From NCBI GenBank assembly GCA_018882635.1, contig VERN01000006.1, positions 1 through 35,883 on the forward strand: 35,883 nt of DNA, given 5' to 3'. The notes under the pieces are model-generated. The model worked only from the letters and a program-made list of their open reading frames with translations. It was not told where the DNA came from and searched no databases. The translations under genes were made by a program, and so were the position numbers. Positions 27,299-35,883 of the stretch are shown in pieces; the first letter of the stretch is position 1, and each line of letters starts with the position of its first letter. Source of the stretch: Beijerinckiaceae bacterium. Lineage in GTDB: Bacteria; Pseudomonadota; Alphaproteobacteria; Rhizobiales; Beijerinckiaceae.

Positions 27299-28305
27299 CA
27301 GGCGAGACGCGTGACGAGTTTGGCGATAATGGCTGCGAGCGTTTCGCCTTCCGCACGTGCGGCAAAGGTCAAGGCCATACGATGCTTCAACACAGGTTCG
27401 GCCAAAGCGGCGACGTCGTCGAGCGACGGAGCCACGCGCCCTTGGATCAAAGCACGCGCGCGCACCGCAAGCATGAGCGCTTGGCCCGCACGCGGGCCGG
27501 GGCCCCATGACAAGAGAGTGGCGATCTCCGGATCGCCTTCGCCGGGGCGTGCTGAGCGCACCAAATTGAGAATGGCTTCAACCACGCTGTCGCCGACAGG
27601 CAGACGGCGCACAAGGCGCTGCGCGGCCATCAATTCCTCTGCGCTCATCGCCTGTTTGACTTCAGCGCTCGTGCCGCCCGTTGTTTCCAGAATAATGCGG
27701 CGCTCGGTGGCGGCATCCGGATAGGTGACATCAATCTGCATCAGGAAGCGGTCGAGCTGGGCTTCGGGCAGGGGGTAGGTGCCTTCTTGCTCGATCGGGT
27801 TTTGCGTGGCGAGCACATGAAACGGTTTAGGCAGATCATGCCGCTCGCCTGCGACTGTCACGTGATGTTCTTGCATCGCCTGCAGCAGCGCGGATTGTGT
27901 ACGCGGGCTTGCGCGGTTGATTTCGTCCGCCATTAAAAGCTGCGCGAAAATCGGGCCCTTGATGAAACGGAAGGCGCGACGACGGTCGGCGCTTTCTTCC
28001 ATCACTTCAGCGCCCAGAATATCGGAGGGCATTAGATCGGGCGTGAATTGCACGCGGCGCTCATCAAGGCCGAGCACGCGCCCCATGGTTTCGACCAAGC
28101 GGGTTTTCGCGAGACCGGGAACGCCCACTAGCAAGCCATGACCACCAGCGAGAATGGTGACCAGCGCGCGTTCCACCACATCTTCCTGACCGAACACGGC
28201 GGAGCCGATGGCATCACGGGCGCGCCCGATCTGGCCAACGGCGGCCTCGGCGACCTCCACGATCTTGGTTTCGAGATCGTCAGCCTGTGCCGCTTCCTGC
28301 GCCAT
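27298..28305 (-). CDS. MoxR family AAA+ ATPase
   Basis: Walker A GVPGLAKT, 'LLMADEINRASPRTQSALLQAMQE', 'FHVLATQNPIEQEGTYPLPEAQLDRFLM'. Confidence 0.97.
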   Translation of the reverse strand: MAQEAAQADDLETKIVEVAEAAVGQIGRARDAIGSAVFGQEDVVERALVTILAGGHGLLVGVPGLAKTRLVETMGRVLGLDERRVQFTPDLMPSDILGAEVMEESADRRRAFRFIKGPIFAQLLMADEINRASPRTQSALLQAMQEHHVTVAGERHDLPKPFHVLATQNPIEQEGTYPLPEAQLDRFLMQIDVTYPDAATERRIILETTGGTSAEVKQAMSAEELMAAQRLVRRLPVGDSVVEAILNLVRSARPGEGDPEIATLLSWGPGPRAGQALMLAVRARALIQGRVAPSLDDVAALAEPVLKHRMALTFAARAEGETLAAIIAKLVTRLA

Positions 28306-28409
28306 GGTCCTACTCCGTCCCTGATTGAGCCTTCATTCTCGGGCGCGCTTCGTCGCGCGGCAAGCCCAATGCGGCACGGTCCCCATGCTTCGGGGCGAAA
28401 GCAAGGCGG

Positions 28410-28682
28410 CTAATCAGCGCTGGGGAGGCGGCGGAGGGTAAACTCGATCTGGCCGTCGTCTAGTTCACGCCAGAATTCAATTTCCGTCATATAGGCCGCT
28501 TTCGGGAAGCGGCTGAACAATTCGCGCGCTTTTTCGCGGGCTTCGGGCCGGGGGAGCGTATAGGTCTCCCGCCGCCATTGGCCGATGACCGTCTTGCCCG
28601 GCCCATGGCCATGATCCCGCCGCTCCGCCATACGGCGGGCGAGATCAGCGGGCGTGGGTCTCAAGGTCGGTTTCTCGGCCAT
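28410..28682 (-). CDS. Conserved hypothetical protein (90 aa)
   Basis: Open frame in line with flanking minus-strand genes; MAEKPTLRPTPADLARRMAERRDHGHG... Confidence 0.6.
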   Translation of the reverse strand: MAEKPTLRPTPADLARRMAERRDHGHGPGKTVIGQWRRETYTLPRPEAREKARELFSRFPKAAYMTEIEFWRELDDGQIEFTLRRLPSAD

Positions 28683-28735
28683 TCCCCATGCTAACGCGCG
28701 CTCTCACAAAAGAGGAGTCCGCCGGAAAGGACGGA

Positions 28736-29932
28736 TCAGCTATGGGCGGCGATGGCGGCGGTGAGCAAGGCTTCGGTCTCGGCCTGTGCCGATGGGAAAC
28801 CGGCCGTGGCCCATGCCATTTCAGCTTCGGCCAAGATGCGGCCGAGCTGCGGACCGGCCGGGATCCCGCGGGCTATGAGGGTTGCACCGCTGAACGGCGA
28901 TTTTGGGGGGCGAGCGGCGGCGGCACGGGTCAGTGCTTGCGTATCGCGGCCGGGGTCCCGTGCGGCCAGAAGAAGGGCTGCGTCACTTGCTGCTTCTGCC
29001 CCCGCGGCCCATGCAAACCGACAGGCTTCGGGTTGGGTGATGGGCCCTGTGTGAAAATGCGCGAGCGCCTTGGCCATCGCATCAAGCCGCATGGTTTCTG
29101 CATTTGAGAGGCGCAGCCTCTCGCGCAGGCGTTCACAATCGCTCGGGCTTTCAAGCGCCAGTGCGCCGAGGCGCAGGATGGCGTCCTTCCCATCAATCCG
29201 CGCCATAGCGTCAACATGGCTGATGCCAGCCAGAACATGATCGAGAAAACCATCATCCCGCATGATGCGCAGTGTCGGCGCGGCATTTTTGGCAATGAGG
29301 AGCTTCATCATCTCGGTGCGGATGCGCTCGCGCGACAGGCGATCTAAACCGTCGCGCAGAACAATCGCTGCATGAAGCGCGTCAGCATCGAGTGAGCCTT
29401 CACCATAGGCGGCATGAAAGCGGAACAAGCGCAAAATGCGCAGATAATCTTCGCGAATACGCTGATGCGCGTCACCAATGAAGCGGACGCGGCGCTGCGC
29501 CAGATCGGCGAGGCCATCGGTATAATCTTCAACGGTGCCATCGACGCGCGCATAGAGTGCGTTCATCGTGAAATCGCGGCGCTGCGCGTCATGCGAAAAA
29601 TCGCGGCCGAATTTCACGGTGGCGTGGCGACCATCGGTTTCAATATCTTCCCGCAGCGTGGTGATTTCGAACGGCTTATGATCCACAAGAAGGGTCACGG
29701 TGCCGTGGTCAATGCCAGTTGGTAAGGCACGCAAACCTGCAGCAGCGGCGCGTTGCATGACGATATCGGGCGTTGCGGTGGTGGCGATATCGATGTCGGC
29801 AACAGGCAAGCCCAAAAGTGCATTACGCACCGCACCGCCCACCATGCGCGCCTCTTCGCCATTGCGATCGAGCAGCGCGAAGACGGTTTCGAGGCCCGGC
29901 GTGGCGAGCAGGCTTGCGGGCAGCGTGGTCAT
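28736..29932 (-). CDS. cca: CCA tRNA nucleotidyltransferase / poly(A) polymerase family
   Basis: 'MVGGAVRNALLGLPVADIDIATTATPDIV', 'RRDFTMNALYA', 'DLAQRRVRFIGDAHQRIREDYLRILRLFRFHA'. Confidence 0.95.
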   Translation of the reverse strand: MTTLPASLLATPGLETVFALLDRNGEEARMVGGAVRNALLGLPVADIDIATTATPDIVMQRAAAAGLRALPTGIDHGTVTLLVDHKPFEITTLREDIETDGRHATVKFGRDFSHDAQRRDFTMNALYARVDGTVEDYTDGLADLAQRRVRFIGDAHQRIREDYLRILRLFRFHAAYGEGSLDADALHAAIVLRDGLDRLSRERIRTEMMKLLIAKNAAPTLRIMRDDGFLDHVLAGISHVDAMARIDGKDAILRLGALALESPSDCERLRERLRLSNAETMRLDAMAKALAHFHTGPITQPEACRFAWAAGAEAASDAALLLAARDPGRDTQALTRAAAARPPKSPFSGATLIARGIPAGPQLGRILAEAEMAWATAGFPSAQAETEALLTAAIAAHS

Positions 29933-30186
29933 TTTATCTCAGCCGGAACAAGTTTTCCGTTTTCCATATGGGCTGGCGCATAAGCGCCTTGTTCCTTGTT
30001 CGCCGTCAAGCCGAGCCAGATGAAGGACGCGACAAGGAGCGCCAAACCGATGGTGGAAAGGCTGATGATCTTGCCTTCCCAATGCGGGCCGTGCAGCGGC
30101 GATTGGCGCTTCAGCATCAGCCAAATCGCATAGACGATAAAGGGAGCAAGAAAGAGAACGATCTCTTCAAAAATGGCGCGGCTCAT
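29929..30186 (-). CDS. Small two-TM protein, DUF6111-like
   Basis: MSRAIFEEIVLFLAPFIVYAIWLMLKRQSP...; ATGA overlaps with both neighbours. Confidence 0.75.
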   Translation of the reverse strand: MSRAIFEEIVLFLAPFIVYAIWLMLKRQSPLHGPHWEGKIISLSTIGLALLVASFIWLGLTANKEQGAYAPAHMENGKLVPAEIK

Positions 30187-30839
30187 TGGGTGTAAAGTCT
30201 TTCATAAAGATTGCGGAGAATGCCTGCGGTAGCGCCCCAAATATAATAATCGTCGTAGGGCATGGCGTAATAATGGCGCAAGACACCACGGAATTCGCGG
30301 CTGTCGCGCCGATGATTGGCCTCATCCATGAGAAAATCGAGCGGCACTTCGAAGGCGGCTTCGACTTCGGCCGGGTCCGGCAGAATGGGTGCTGTGGGAT
30401 CGACCAAAGCGACGACAGGGATGATGCGATAGCCTGTGCCTGTGAGATAAGGATCGAGATAGCCAAGCGGTGTGATGTAACGCGCTTCCAATCCGACTTC
30501 TTCGCGCGCCTCGCGCAGTGCCGCAGCGCAGGGATTGTCATCGGTCTCATCAATGCGGCCGCCGGGAAACGCAATTTGCCCCGAATGAGAGCGTAATTGC
30601 GCTGAACGCCGTGTCAGCAGCATTGTGGGTGTTTCATCATGCGCCATGATTGGCACCAAGACGGCAGCGGGTTTGTGTAAACGGCCGTCCGCGGGCGCCA
30701 TGTTTTCGGCCAATTGATGATCGCCATGAGGGGGCAGGTAATCAGGGTCGAAGGCTTCCGGCACGGGCGCAATATGCAAACCGGTTTTGGCGCGCGCCAA
30801 AAAATCAGATAGGGCGGCATTGAGCGACATCGTTGTCAT
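30183..30839 (-). CDS. CoA pyrophosphatase-type NUDIX hydrolase
   Basis: 'MLLTRRSAQLRSHSGQIAFPGGRIDETDDNPCAAALREAREEVGLEARYITPLGYLDPYLTGTGYRIIPVVALV'. Confidence 0.93.
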   Translation of the reverse strand: MTTMSLNAALSDFLARAKTGLHIAPVPEAFDPDYLPPHGDHQLAENMAPADGRLHKPAAVLVPIMAHDETPTMLLTRRSAQLRSHSGQIAFPGGRIDETDDNPCAAALREAREEVGLEARYITPLGYLDPYLTGTGYRIIPVVALVDPTAPILPDPAEVEAAFEVPLDFLMDEANHRRDSREFRGVLRHYYAMPYDDYYIWGATAGILRNLYERLYTQ

Positions 30840-31411
30840 ACGCCCTGCTCCAGCGCCGCGGCGTCAACGATCGGGAAAAAGACATTGCTGGACATAAGGC
30901 CAATCTGGCCATCGCGTTCTTCTGCCCATTCTACCATGCGATAAAAAACAGGTCGCGCGATTTTGGCTTCAAGCGCACTGCGCACCACCGCATAGGGGCG
31001 CTGACCGCCTGTGGGCTCAGGCGCAAAGCGCAAGGGATGATCCGCGCTGATATCAAATACGTCACCCACATTGGTGGAGATCGTAATCACAGGGCCTTGC
31101 TCTGTCTCACGCCGTTCAGCGTCAACGCCGATAAAGGGCGCATCCTCAACGATGATCCCGACCCGCTCAACAGGTGTGACAAGGACGAAGCGCTCAGGGT
31201 CTTTGCGTAGAATGGTCGAAAACAGTTTGACGAGAGCTGGCCGGCCGATCGGTGTCCCATTGTAAAACCATGTGCCGTCGGCGGCGATCCGCATGTCGAT
31301 CTCACCGCAATAGGCCGGGTTCCACAGATGGACCGGTGGAAGGCCTTTCTCCCGCGCGGCTTGCTGCGCGGTGGCGGTCAGGGCATCGAGAGAGGGGCGG
31401 GACTCGGACAT
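30836..31411 (-). CDS. DUF1285 domain-containing protein
   Basis: 'PVHLWNPAYCGEIDMRIAADGTWFYNGTPIGRPALVKLFSTILRKD...FVLVTPVERVGI'; start at MSESRPS (31411), not 31591. Confidence 0.88.
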   Translation of the reverse strand: MSESRPSLDALTATAQQAAREKGLPPVHLWNPAYCGEIDMRIAADGTWFYNGTPIGRPALVKLFSTILRKDPERFVLVTPVERVGIIVEDAPFIGVDAERRETEQGPVITISTNVGDVFDISADHPLRFAPEPTGGQRPYAVVRSALEAKIARPVFYRMVEWAEERDGQIGLMSSNVFFPIVDAAALEQGV

Positions 31412-31458
31412 GACCCAGCCATGACTCCGAGCGGGGGCAGGCGTCAATCCTTTCCCGC

Positions 31459-32271
31459 TCAATGCGGCGCAAAACGCATGATGGCCGACAATAATGTGCT
31501 GATGCTGGCCACAAAGAATGCCAGCCCTTTGCGCTCGAAGGAGCGCCTCACAATGAAGGCGACCGTCGACATCACCGTCCATGCGGCCCACATGAAAACA
31601 ACAAAATAGAGGTAGAAAACAAGAATGGTGCTGACCACGCCATTCAAAATGAACGAGGCCATTGTGAGAATTGAAAAGGCGCTCACCACCAGAAGAATTG
31701 TGAAAGGGAATCCGAAGGCAACGCCAAAAACAAAGTAAGCATCAACGAGACTGATCGCACTATTCGATGAAGTCATTTTTTCTGCATGGGTAACGCCAAT
31801 CACAAAGGCTGCAAGACCCACACCGCAGGCCACTACAAGGGCTAAGGCCGTTTTCAAAAATGTCAGCCAGACGCCTCGTCCCGCGAACACCCATTGCACA
31901 AGCGGGATGCCGAAGCGGACAAAAGCGGCCAATGAGAAAATGAACACCAAAGTTTGAAAGATAAAAAATGTTACGACATGGTCGCCGAACATGGGAGTGA
32001 CGGCTAATTTATAAACACAACTGACGACGCCATTGAGGAGCAGCAGCGCACTTCCGATTTGAAGGATGCGATTATTATAGGCGCCTGCGGCCATACGCTG
32101 GCGAAACTCTGCGTAGCGCCGTTGTTCGATCCATTTGAGCCCCTTTGCAAGGGCGCTGTCCGCCCAGTCGAGTATGGCTGTGGGGAGCAAAAACTGCGAG
32201 ACAGCAACCAGCCCTGAGGTCACGGCCAAAAGATCGACAAAGGTTCGAAACGAATCCAAAGCAAAATCCAA
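31459..32271 (-). CDS. Hypothetical multi-pass membrane protein (270 aa)
   Basis: Long frame with five to six hydrophobic segments; no recognised family. Confidence 0.7.
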   Translation of the reverse strand: MDFALDSFRTFVDLLAVTSGLVAVSQFLLPTAILDWADSALAKGLKWIEQRRYAEFRQRMAAGAYNNRILQIGSALLLLNGVVSCVYKLAVTPMFGDHVVTFFIFQTLVFIFSLAAFVRFGIPLVQWVFAGRGVWLTFLKTALALVVACGVGLAAFVIGVTHAEKMTSSNSAISLVDAYFVFGVAFGFPFTILLVVSAFSILTMASFILNGVVSTILVFYLYFVVFMWAAWTVMSTVAFIVRRSFERKGLAFFVASISTLLSAIMRFAPH

Positions 32272-32364
32272 AATGGCAAAGAAGGAAAAAACAATAGCCG
32301 CGGCAGCTTAGCGTGCCGTCGGCGAAAGGCAATCGTGCGAGAGGAAATTTAATCGGAGAGAAAG

Positions 32365-32380
32365 GGCCGTTATTACGGCC
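32365..32380 (-). terminator. Hairpin GGCCGT-AATA-ACGGCC overlapping the hemF stop codon; possible weak terminator
   Basis: 6-bp stem read directly; minus-strand RNA continues CCUUUCUCUCC, a poor U-tract. Confidence 0.3.
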
Positions 32381-33293
32381 ATTTCACCGTGGGGGGCATC
32401 GACGACAGGATGGATTCCACATTGCCTCCGGTCTTCAGCCCGAAAATCGTACCGCGATCATAAAGCAGGTTGAATTCGACATAACGACCGCGCCTGATCT
32501 GCTGTTCTTCACGATCGGCATCCGTCCATGGCAAAGCAATGTTGCGCATCAGGATCGGCGGATAGGCTTTCAGAAAGGCGCGGCCGACATCCTGCGTGAA
32601 GGCGAAATCGGCGTCCCAATTACCGGTGTCGAGATAATCGTAGAAAATGCCGCCAATGCCGCGCGGCTCATTGCGGTGCTTGAGCCAAAAATACTCGTCG
32701 CACCATTCCTTATATTTTGCGTAAGGCGCGCCGTGCGCATCGCAGGCGTCTTTGTAGCAAGCGTGGAAATGCATGCTGTCGGCGTCTTCCTGTGTGCGGC
32801 GTCGCATCAAAACAGGCGTTAGATCGCCGCCGCCGCCAAACCACGCGCGGCTCGTGACAACAAAACGCGTGTTCATATGCACGGTGGGCGCATTTGGATT
32901 CCACGGATGCGCAATCAATGAAATGCCGGTGGCGTGAAAGCGTGGATCTTCATTGGCGCCGGGAATTTGGCCACGAAATTCGGGAGCGAATTCGCCATGA
33001 ACGGTCGAGACATGCACGCCGACTTTTTCAAACACGCGCCCGCGCATCAGCGCCATGGTGCCGCCGCCGCCATGGGCGCCGGAATGGTCGGTGCGGGTCC
33101 AGCTTTTCTTCTCGAAACGGCCGGGGCCGCCCGCTTCTGCGAAGAAGGGGCCTTGGGCTTCGTCCTCGGCCTTCTCGAAAGCGGCGATGATCTGGCCCTG
33201 TAAATCCTGAAACCAGGCCGCGGCGCGCGCCTTACGATCAGTGAGAATGGCTTCGGCGGGGAGGGGGGTCGGGTTCGTGGCAGGTTTCATCAA
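32373..33293 (-). CDS. hemF: Oxygen-dependent coproporphyrinogen III oxidase
   Basis: '[25 protein letters not shown]', '[11 protein letters not shown]', '[12 protein letters not shown]', '[29 protein letters not shown]'. Confidence 0.97.
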   Translation of the reverse strand: MMKPATNPTPLPAEAILTDRKARAAAWFQDLQGQIIAAFEKAEDEAQGPFFAEAGGPGRFEKKSWTRTDHSGAHGGGGTMALMRGRVFEKVGVHVSTVHGEFAPEFRGQIPGANEDPRFHATGISLIAHPWNPNAPTVHMNTRFVVTSRAWFGGGGDLTPVLMRRRTQEDADSMHFHACYKDACDAHGAPYAKYKEWCDEYFWLKHRNEPRGIGGIFYDYLDTGNWDADFAFTQDVGRAFLKAYPPILMRNIALPWTDADREEQQIRRGRYVEFNLLYDRGTIFGLKTGGNVESILSSMPPTVKWP

Positions 33294-33772
33294 GGCTCAC
33301 CAAGGCTTGGGCTTGCGGGCGGAAAGCCCTGTGTCTGACGCAAGGCCTCGCCCAAAATCATGCCTCCGGCAAGCGCTACGTTCAGCGAACGCAAGCCCGG
33401 GGCAAGGGGAATGAGCACTCTCTCATCGGCTGCGGCATGGACATCATCGGGGACGCCCTTCGATTCCCGGCCGAGGAGCAAGATGTCATCTGGCCGGAAG
33501 ACGAGCTCTGTATAGGGCTGGGCCGCCTTTGTGGTGGCCAGAACGATCCTTTGGCCGGAGCCTTGCTGCCATTCCCGGAAGGCGCGCCATGAAATGTGCC
33601 GCTGCAGATTGACGCGGTCGAGATAATCCATCCCGGCGCGCCGGAAGGTCTTGTCCGAGGTCGGGAAGCCGGCAGGCTCGATCAAATGGACCCTGACGTT
33701 AAGGCAGGCCCCGAGTCGCATCAGGGTTCCGGCGTTTTGGGGAATGTCGGGCTCGAAGAGGGCCAAATCCAT
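33290..33772 (-). CDS. trmL: tRNA (cytidine(34)-2'-O)-methyltransferase (SPOUT)
   Basis: '[33 protein letters not shown]', '[15 protein letters not shown]', '[27 protein letters not shown]'. Confidence 0.95.
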   Translation of the reverse strand: MDLALFEPDIPQNAGTLMRLGACLNVRVHLIEPAGFPTSDKTFRRAGMDYLDRVNLQRHISWRAFREWQQGSGQRIVLATTKAAQPYTELVFRPDDILLLGRESKGVPDDVHAAADERVLIPLAPGLRSLNVALAGGMILGEALRQTQGFPPASPSLGEP

Positions 33773-33994
33773 GGCAGGTATTATCCTTCAAAACCAGTGC
33801 AAAACCCGATCTGCCGGAGGCTTCTCCCCGGCTTGGCGGTTCGCACTATAGACAAGGGCCTAGCGTCATGCGAAAGACCGCCGCGCGGCGACTCCGGGTT
33901 GTTTCGCAGGCGTGGCTTTTTGCCCACTTGCATCATCCCGGCGGTCCGTTTTGACCATCCTTGCCCGGGGCATGCCGGGCGCAGAACAGGGATC

Positions 33995-34525
33995 ATGGAC
34001 GTGGCGACGACAGCGGCCGAACCCACCAGACGGGATTTTCTTTACTTGGCGACCGGCGCCGTGGGCGCGGTTGGTGTAGCAGCCACTTTGTGGCCCTTCA
34101 TCAGCCAGATGAATCCGGACGCCGACACGATCGCGCAAGGCGCGCCGGTGGAGTTCGATCTCACCCCGGTGGCTGAAGGCCAGATCGTTAAGCTGTTCTG
34201 GCGCGGCAAATTGATTTTCGTGCGCAATCGCACGGCAGCAGAAGTGAAGGCAGCGGAAGACGTCAATCTGGCGACCCTGCCTGATCCGCAGCCCGATTCG
34301 GCGCGTGTAAAAAAGGGTCATGCGAATTGGCTCGTCGTTTACGGCAATTGCACCCATCTCGGTTGCGTTCCGCTCGGCAATGAAGGTCCGTATCATGGCT
34401 GGCTGTGCCCATGCCATGGCTCGATCTTCGATACGTCGGGCCGCATCCGTCAGGGGCCAGCCCCGACGAACCTGCCGGTTCCGCCTTACGAATTCGTCTC
34501 TGACAGCAAGATCAAGATCGGCTGA
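33995..34525 (+). CDS. petA: Ubiquinol-cytochrome c reductase Rieske iron-sulfur subunit
   Basis: TAT-like RRDFLYLATGAVG N-terminus; CTHLGCVPLG and CPCHGSIFDTSGRIRQGPAPTNLPVPPY Rieske motifs. Confidence 0.97.
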   Translation: MDVATTAAEPTRRDFLYLATGAVGAVGVAATLWPFISQMNPDADTIAQGAPVEFDLTPVAEGQIVKLFWRGKLIFVRNRTAAEVKAAEDVNLATLPDPQPDSARVKKGHANWLVVYGNCTHLGCVPLGNEGPYHGWLCPCHGSIFDTSGRIRQGPAPTNLPVPPYEFVSDSKIKIG

Positions 34526-34565
34526 TCGGTTCCAACGAAGTTTCATCGAGCATCAGGAATAAACC

Positions 34566-35843
34566 ATGAGCGGACATTCCACCTATGTTCCGAAGAGCGC
34601 CGTCGGTAAGTGGTTCGAAAGCCGCTTGCCCATCATGGGACTGATTCATTCGTCCTTTGTGGTGTTCCCGAACCCGCGCAACCTCAACTATCTGTGGACC
34701 TTCGGCGGCATTCTTGCGTTCATGCTGGTCGCGCAGATCGTGACCGGCGTCGTGCTCGCGATGCATTACACGCCAAATGTCGACCTTGCTTTCAAATCGG
34801 TCGAGCAGATCATGCGTGATGTCAATTACGGTTGGCTGATCCGCTATCTGCACGCCAATGGCGCGTCGATGTTCTTTGTGGCTGTCTACATCCACATTTT
34901 CCGCGGTCTTTATTACGGTTCATACAAGGCCCCGCGCGAAATTCTCTGGATCCTCGGTGTCGTGATTTTCCTTCTCATGATGGCGACAGCCTTCATGGGT
35001 TATGTGCTGCCATGGGGCCAGATGAGCTTCTGGGGCGCAACCGTGATCACCAACCTCTTCTCAGCATTCCCGATTGTTGGCGAAACAATCGTGACATGGC
35101 TGTGGGGTGGTTACTCGGTGGCCAACCCGACGCTCAATCGCTTCTTCTCGCTGCATTACCTGCTGCCGTTTATGATCGCAGGTGTCGTGATCCTGCACAT
35201 TTGGGCGCTGCATGTTCCGGGTTCGAACAATCCGGCCGGCATTGAAAAGCAGACCGAAAAAGACACGCTTCCCTTCCATCCGTATTTCACGGTGAAGGAT
35301 GCGCTCGCGCTCGTCTGCTTCATCATCTTCTACTGCTGGTTCGTGTTCTACACGCCGAACTTCCTCGGCCACGCCGACAACTACATCCCGGCCAATCCGG
35401 CCGTGACGCCTGCGCACATCGTGCCGGAATGGTACTTCCTGCCGTTCTACGCGATCCTGCGCGCCGTGCCGGACAAGCTCGGTGGCGTGCTCCTGATGTT
35501 CGGCGCGATCGCGGTGCTCGTGTTCCTGCCGTGGCTCGACACGTCGAAGGTGAAGTCGGCGAATTACCGTCCGCTGTTCCGCCAGTTCTTCTGGGTGTTC
35601 GCCGTTGTGTGCGTGCTGCTCGGTTGGGTTGGTGCGAAGCCGGCTGAAGGCGGCTACATCCTGCTCGCTCGCGTGCTCACCGCTTATTACTTCGCGCACT
35701 TCCTGATCATTCTTCCGCTGCTCGGTCTTTTCGAGACGCCGAAGAAGGTTCCGGCCTCGATCGCGGAAGCGGTTCTGGGCAAGGGCGGCTCGGCGAATGC
35801 CATGGCTGCCGGCGCGCATGCCGAACCGAATACCAAAGGCTGA
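34566..35843 (+). CDS. petB: Cytochrome b of the bc1 complex
   Basis: '[38 protein letters not shown]', '[25 protein letters not shown]', '[16 protein letters not shown]'. Confidence 0.98.
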   Translation: MSGHSTYVPKSAVGKWFESRLPIMGLIHSSFVVFPNPRNLNYLWTFGGILAFMLVAQIVTGVVLAMHYTPNVDLAFKSVEQIMRDVNYGWLIRYLHANGASMFFVAVYIHIFRGLYYGSYKAPREILWILGVVIFLLMMATAFMGYVLPWGQMSFWGATVITNLFSAFPIVGETIVTWLWGGYSVANPTLNRFFSLHYLLPFMIAGVVILHIWALHVPGSNNPAGIEKQTEKDTLPFHPYFTVKDALALVCFIIFYCWFVFYTPNFLGHADNYIPANPAVTPAHIVPEWYFLPFYAILRAVPDKLGGVLLMFGAIAVLVFLPWLDTSKVKSANYRPLFRQFFWVFAVVCVLLGWVGAKPAEGGYILLARVLTAYYFAHFLIILPLLGLFETPKKVPASIAEAVLGKGGSANAMAAGAHAEPNTKG

Positions 35844-35863
35844 CTGGCGAAGGACGGATAGAC

Positions 35864-35883
35864 ATGAAACGCCTTACCTTCAT
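35864..35883 (+). CDS. Start of a gene cut by the window end, presumed cytochrome c1
   Basis: RBS-like GAAGGA, ATG AAA CGC CTT ACC TTC at the edge; the call depends on petABC gene order only. Confidence 0.5.

Noticed and set aside
31412-31591. N-terminal 60-aa extension of the DUF1285 ORF overlapping the 270-aa membrane protein gene
   Set aside because: The DUF1285-like protein plausibly begins at MSESRPS (31411); the extension lacks conserved character and overlaps the neighbouring CDS.
33866-34546. 226-aa minus-strand ORF opposite petA
   Set aside because: Antisense shadow of the Rieske gene with no recognisable protein features.
35061-35819. 252-aa minus-strand ORF opposite petB
   Set aside because: Arg/Glu/His-rich antisense shadow of cytochrome b.
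1-35883. Search for CRISPR arrays, tRNA/rRNA genes, IS elements, phage or toxin-antitoxin modules
   Set aside because: No regularly spaced repeats, no transposase or integrase motifs and no recognisable structural RNA were seen by eye; a tRNAscan/cmscan run would be needed to exclude small RNAs formally.

Overview
This is a gene-dense, high-GC chromosomal window of alphaproteobacterial type; the assignment rests on gene content and order (ccoNOQPGHIS, mbfA, petABC next to trmL/hemF) and was not tested by a database search. I saw no rRNA, tRNA, CRISPR array or insertion sequence. Main blocks: (1) a minus-strand ABC importer (ATPase, two permeases, binding protein) divergent from fhs (formate-THF ligase); (2) a RecD/Dda-like helicase divergent from a complete cbb3 oxidase operon ccoN-O-Q-P-G-H-I-S, with a good FNR/FixK-type box (TTGACAGAAATCAA) between them; ccoQ and ccoS are missing from the supplied ORF track but are clearly present; (3) an SDR, GNATs and a metallophosphoesterase; (4) an mbfA-like ferritin/VIT1 iron exporter divergent from a NUDIX gene, with an ICE/Irr-box-like palindrome between them; (5) a tightly coupled minus-strand cluster of MoxR ATPase, DUF58, a BatA/DUF4159 giant and a vWA/GATase-like membrane protein; (6) a minus-strand operon of CCA-adding enzyme, DUF6111-like, CoA-type NUDIX and DUF1285; (7) an orphan multi-TM protein in a locally AT-richer patch; (8) trmL-hemF divergent from petA-petB-petC (petC truncated by the window end). 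The best candidate for an under-described system is the MoxR/multi-vWA/GATase-like membrane cluster. Other notable signals are the putative Irr box shared by mbfA and a NUDIX gene, strong intercistronic hairpins in two operons, and a hairpin that could mask the fhs ribosome-binding site.
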